This document shows, piece after piece, positions 5,248 to 7,619 of a stretch of DNA of 7,619 nucleotides (position 1 is the stretch's first letter; each line of letters begins with the position of its first letter). This DNA is from Sandaracinaceae bacterium (GTDB lineage Bacteria; Myxococcota_A; Polyangia; Polyangiales; Sandaracinaceae): NCBI GenBank assembly GCA_025056955.1, contig JANWYL010000030.1, positions 10,370 through 17,988 of the forward strand. The letters run 5' to 3'. The notes below the pieces were generated by a model, which saw nothing but the letters and a program-made list of their open reading frames with translations, was not told the origin of the DNA and made no database searches. A program made the position numbers and the translations under genes.

Positions 5248-5493
5248 ATGCCGAGGAAAAAGGTTTCAACCACGGTTTACATCACTCCGGAACAGGCTGA
5301 GCAGCTTCGGCTCCTCCACGAGCGAACCAAGGTACCGATCGCTGTCTACATTCGCGAAGGGATTGACATGGTTTTGGAGAAGCATCGGCATGAACTCCCA
5401 GGACAGCTGAGCCTTGATGTGGCACTCAATAAAGGCGAAAGCGAAAGCGAAAGGGTTCAGCACTTGAGCGCCTTGCGCAAGGCAAAGGCTTGA
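5248..5493 (+). CDS. small ribbon-helix-helix DNA-binding protein
   Basis: This 81-residue protein has the compact MetJ/Arc/CopG-type ribbon-helix-helix layout: a basic start (MPRKK), a strand at 6-12 (VSTTVYI) that in the family inserts into the DNA major groove as a dimer, helix A at 14-27 (PEQAEQLRLLHERT), the turn VP at 29-30, and helix B at 31-46 (IAVYIREGIDMVLEKH). Residues 47-81 form a polar tail with a GESESER stretch encoded by a hexanucleotide repeat. Family members act as repressors or as antitoxins; no toxin-like gene is adjacent, so transcriptional regulation is the likelier role. It is divergent from the lipoprotein operon across a 158-bp region with a dyad repeat, and 86 bp upstream of lepA on the same strand. 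From memory, close versions are common in Myxococcota, which suggests a conserved core function rather than an acquired one. The target is not known. Confidence 0.85.
   Translation: MPRKKVSTTVYITPEQAEQLRLLHERTKVPIAVYIREGIDMVLEKHRHELPGQLSLDVALNKGESESERVQHLSALRKAKA
5435..5452 (+). repeat. hexanucleotide tandem repeat (GCGAAA)x3 inside the ribbon-helix-helix gene
   Basis: Three perfect GCGAAA units encode the ESES part of the protein tail. Because the unit is 6 bp, slippage would lengthen or shorten the tail by two residues without breaking the frame. Confidence 0.85.
5470..5483. repeat. perfect 14-bp palindrome at the 3' end of the ribbon-helix-helix gene
   Basis: GCCTTGCGCAAGGC equals its own reverse complement. 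It lies inside codons 75-79, 8 nt before the stop codon. It could be a protein-binding site upstream of lepA; with no loop it would not make a good RNA hairpin. Confidence 0.7.
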
Positions 5494-5579
5494 GGGCGTT
5501 TCGTCGTATCCCTCGACAAGGAGCAGGGATCCTCTCAATTCGGTTGCCATTGAGCAGATTTCGGGCCAATTCGCTTTTG
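5494..5579 (+). other. short gap between the ribbon-helix-helix gene and lepA
   Basis: These 86 bp are an open frame continuous with lepA but not conserved in the family. An AAGGAG at 5518-5523 resembles a ribosome binding site, yet no ATG, GTG or TTG sits at the right distance in the lepA frame; only an ATC follows 5 nt later. I see no terminator or clear promoter. Confidence 0.5.
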
Positions 5580-7388
5580 ATGACTTATCCCATCGATCGG
5601 ATCCGCAACTTTTCGATCATTGCCCATATCGATCACGGAAAAAGCACACTGGCTGACCGCTTGCTTGAAAGGACGGGGGCGCTCTCAGAGCGCGAAAAAC
5701 AAGACCAGTTTCTCGACAACATGGAGATCGAAAGGGAGCGGGGAATCACGATCAAAGCCCAAGCCGTTCGGCTTAAATACAAAAGCCAAAAGACGGGAGT
5801 GGAATACAAGCTTCATTTGATTGATACCCCAGGGCACGTCGATTTCAACTACGAAGTGAGCCGCTCGCTTGCGGCCTGCGAGGGTGCCATCCTTGTCGTC
5901 GACGCTTCACAGGGGGTAGAGGCACAAAGCGTCGCAAACGCTTACCTTGCGATCGAAAATGACCTCGCCATTATTCCTGTCTTTAACAAGATCGATCTTC
6001 CTGGTGCAGATCTTGAGCGGACGCGGCGAGAAGTCGAAGAAGTGATTGGCATCGATTGCTCAAATGCAATTGCTGCAAGCGCCAAAGAAGGAATTGGAAT
6101 CGATGAAATCCTCGAAGCAGTGATTGAACGCATCCCACCTCCTCGGAGCCAAGGGCCAGATGCCCCTCTTCGCGCCTTGCTTTTCGATTCGTGGTATGAC
6201 CCTTATCGAGGGGCTGTGGCCCTCGTGCGCGTGGTCGATGGAAAACTGGTTCGCGGCCAACGCATCCGGATGATGTCGACCAAAGCAGAGTATGAAGTCA
6301 CCGAAATTGGCGTGATGGCTCCTTTCCCGACACCTCTTGAAGAGCTTGGGCCTGGGGAAGTGGGCTACTTTGCCGCAGGCATTAAATCCCTAAAAGACTG
6401 TCGAGTTGGAGATACCGTAACAGAAGCAAAACGCCCTGCCGAGCGGCCACTTCCGGGCTTTCGAGAAGTCAAGCCAATGGTCTTTTGTGGGATCTTTCCA
6501 ACCGATGCCAACCAGTATTCCCAGCTGCGGGATGCCCTTGAGAAGCTTCAGCTGAACGACAGTGCGATTTCCTGGGAGCCAGAGACTTCTGAGGCACTTG
6601 GATTTGGATTCCGCTGTGGCTTCCTTGGGCTTCTCCACATGGAGGTGGTTCAAGAGCGGCTCGAACGCGAATACAATCTCGACCTCATCACGACTGCCCC
6701 AAATGTGGTCTATCACGTTTACCTCAAAGACGGGTCTCTCGTTGCCGTTGACAATCCATCGCGATTGCCTGATCCAGTGAAAATCGACCACATTGAAGAG
6801 CCCTATTTTCGAGTGTCCATTCACGTGCCAAGCGAGCATGTGGGAGCCGTGATCAAGCTTTGCGAAGAAAGGCGGGGCATCCAAAAAGACATCAAATACC
6901 CTTCAGAAAAGCGGGTGATTGTGGTTTACGAGCTCCCCCTTGCAGAAGTGCTTTTTGACTTCTTCGACCGGCTAAAAAGCGTAAGCCGCGGCTATGCTTC
7001 AATGGACTATGAATTTGCAGGCTATCGGCCAAATCCCTTGGTCAAGGTTGACATGCTCGTCAATGGCGAAAAAGTCGATGCCCTTTCTGTGATCGTTCAT
7101 CGCGACAAGGCCTACTCCGTTGGCCGCGCCCTCGCTGAAAAGCTCCGCGAAGTTGTTCCACGCCAGCAATTCGAAGTCGCCATCCAAGCGGCAATTGGAG
7201 GGAAAATCATCGCTCGCGAGACCATCAAACCCTACCGCAAGGATGTGACCGCCAAGTGCTATGGCGGCGATGTGTCTCGAAAGCGCAAACTGCTTGAAAA
7301 GCAAAAGGAGGGGAAAAAGCGGATGAAAGCGATTGGCTCTGTGGACATTCCTCAAGAGGCCTTTCACGCCATTCTCAAGGTGGGATGA
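5580..7388 (+). CDS. lepA: elongation factor 4 (LepA), ribosomal back-translocase GTPase
   Basis: This 602-residue protein is full length and collinear with E. coli LepA. EF4 is a translational GTPase that binds the ribosome and has been linked to back-translocation, recovery of stalled ribosomes and 30S biogenesis. The GTPase motifs are all present: AHIDHGKST (15-23), RGITIK (54-59), DTPGH (82-86), NKID (136-139) and SAK (167-169). Later LepA hallmarks include ALGFGFRCGFLGLLHME, DLITTAPNVVYHVY, SRGYASMDYEF, VPRQQFEVAIQAAIGG and the basic C-terminal KCYGGDVSRKRKLLEKQKEGKKRMK region specific to EF4. ATG at 5580 puts the family's RNFSIIAHIDHG at residue 9, close to the E. coli arrangement; the frame stays open to a TTG at 5490, but that adds 30 non-conserved basic residues. 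No Shine-Dalgarno precedes the ATG. It may be co-transcribed with the ribbon-helix-helix gene 86 bp upstream. Confidence 0.98.
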   Translation: MTYPIDRIRNFSIIAHIDHGKSTLADRLLERTGALSEREKQDQFLDNMEIERERGITIKAQAVRLKYKSQKTGVEYKLHLIDTPGHVDFNYEVSRSLAACEGAILVVDASQGVEAQSVANAYLAIENDLAIIPVFNKIDLPGADLERTRREVEEVIGIDCSNAIAASAKEGIGIDEILEAVIERIPPPRSQGPDAPLRALLFDSWYDPYRGAVALVRVVDGKLVRGQRIRMMSTKAEYEVTEIGVMAPFPTPLEELGPGEVGYFAAGIKSLKDCRVGDTVTEAKRPAERPLPGFREVKPMVFCGIFPTDANQYSQLRDALEKLQLNDSAISWEPETSEALGFGFRCGFLGLLHMEVVQERLEREYNLDLITTAPNVVYHVYLKDGSLVAVDNPSRLPDPVKIDHIEEPYFRVSIHVPSEHVGAVIKLCEERRGIQKDIKYPSEKRVIVVYELPLAEVLFDFFDRLKSVSRGYASMDYEFAGYRPNPLVKVDMLVNGEKVDALSVIVHRDKAYSVGRALAEKLREVVPRQQFEVAIQAAIGGKIIARETIKPYRKDVTAKCYGGDVSRKRKLLEKQKEGKKRMKAIGSVDIPQEAFHAILKVG

Positions 7389-7432
7389 GGCCTGCCTTGG
7401 GAGTGCTTTGGTGGTCTACCCATCGCTTGCTT

Positions 7433-7619
7433 TCAATCCGCAGGATATGCCTGGTGCACGTTGCGCTCAATGCCATTTTGCCCTGGATTTCCGCAGGAGC
7501 CCCCACCAACTCCCCCCGGGCCAATCACAAAAGAGATGGGGGTGAGCTCTCGGTAGCGGGAGGCGGTGCCTGTTCCCCAAATCCCAACGCTTGGCCCTCC
7601 CCCTCCACCTCCTCCGCAT
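7433..7619 (-). CDS. C-terminal end of a glycine-rich surface-type protein (partial, 5' end outside window)
   Basis: Read on the minus strand from the right edge, an uninterrupted frame gives 61 residues and a TGA. It starts with Cys and seven glycines, continues GPSVGIWGTGTASRY, then a second glycine-rich turn GPGGVGGGSCGNPG and ends AYPAD. The alternation of Gly-rich runs with short hydrophobic strands resembles the C-terminal repeats of large glycine-rich, often lipid-anchored, surface proteins I associate with Myxococcota. That link is from memory and only the tail is visible. The frame is supported by amino-acid content and by position: the stop is 44 bp from the convergent lepA stop. 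The competing minus-strand frame that begins with the ATG at 7619 stops early and has an implausible Arg/Trp-rich composition. No function is claimed. Confidence 0.6.
   Translation of the reverse strand, partial: CGGGGGGGPSVGIWGTGTASRYRELTPISFVIGPGGVGGGSCGNPGQNGIERNVHQAYPAD

Larger units (their letters stand above)
5221..5475 (+). repeat. imperfect 15-bp direct repeat flanking the ribbon-helix-helix gene
   Basis: CACTTGAG-NN-CCTTG occurs at 5221-5235 (central TT), just before the ribosome binding site, and at 5461-5475 (central CG), near the end of the same gene; 13 of 15 positions are identical. The copies start 240 bp apart. The downstream copy is coding, so chance resemblance is a real alternative. 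Confidence 0.45.

Noticed and set aside
5224..5493. Toxin-antitoxin module based on the ribbon-helix-helix protein
   Set aside because: Neither neighbour looks like a toxin: lepA is downstream and a divergent lipoprotein operon upstream. An orphan regulator fits better.
7374..7404. Possible hairpin around the lepA stop codon (CTCAAGG with CCTTGGGAG)
   Set aside because: The stem needs a bulge, the loop is long and there is no T-tract; not convincing as a terminator.

Overview
The window looks like a chromosomal segment of a Gram-negative bacterium, most likely Myxococcota (the former Deltaproteobacteria branch). Three things point there: two lipoproteins built from aspartate-rich DxDxDG loops, a very glycine-rich C-terminal tail at the right edge of a kind I associate with myxobacterial surface proteins, and a small ribbon-helix-helix protein close to a version I recall from that phylum. 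The assignment is inference; base composition is moderate and was not computed. No tRNA, rRNA, CRISPR array, transposase or phage gene is visible. Coding density is high and no gene-free stretch exceeds about 160 bases.

Left part (1-1893). The 5' two-thirds of a pyruvate dehydrogenase E1 alpha gene runs leftward off the edge. A 151-bp divergent intergenic region with a perfect 12-bp tandem repeat separates it from a rightward gene for an exported protein (signal peptide, polyproline linker, probable beta-rich outer-membrane domain). A Dps-type ferritin follows 47 bp later, possibly in the same transcript.

Middle part (1897-5089, leftward). Three genes form a compact cluster read from right to left: a lipoprotein with six DxDxDG-type units, a paralogous lipoprotein (ATGA overlap), and a UshA-type metallophosphoesterase/5'-nucleotidase (2-nt gap). 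All three products are predicted to be exported. The cluster converges on dps with only 3 bp between the stop codons, and a perfect 8-bp hairpin sits in that junction.

Right part (5090-7619). A 158-bp divergent region carries a plausible sigma70-type promoter for the lipoprotein operon, bracketed by a perfect inverted repeat. Rightward from it come a small ribbon-helix-helix DNA-binding protein with a near-ideal ribosome binding site, then lepA (elongation factor 4). At the right edge the last 61 codons of a glycine-rich surface-type protein converge on lepA.

Nothing here is a recognised defence or mobile system. The part most worth attention is the operon of paired calcium-loop lipoproteins plus phosphoesterase, together with its repeat-bracketed promoter and divergent regulator gene. 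pdhA, dps and lepA are ordinary housekeeping or stress genes.
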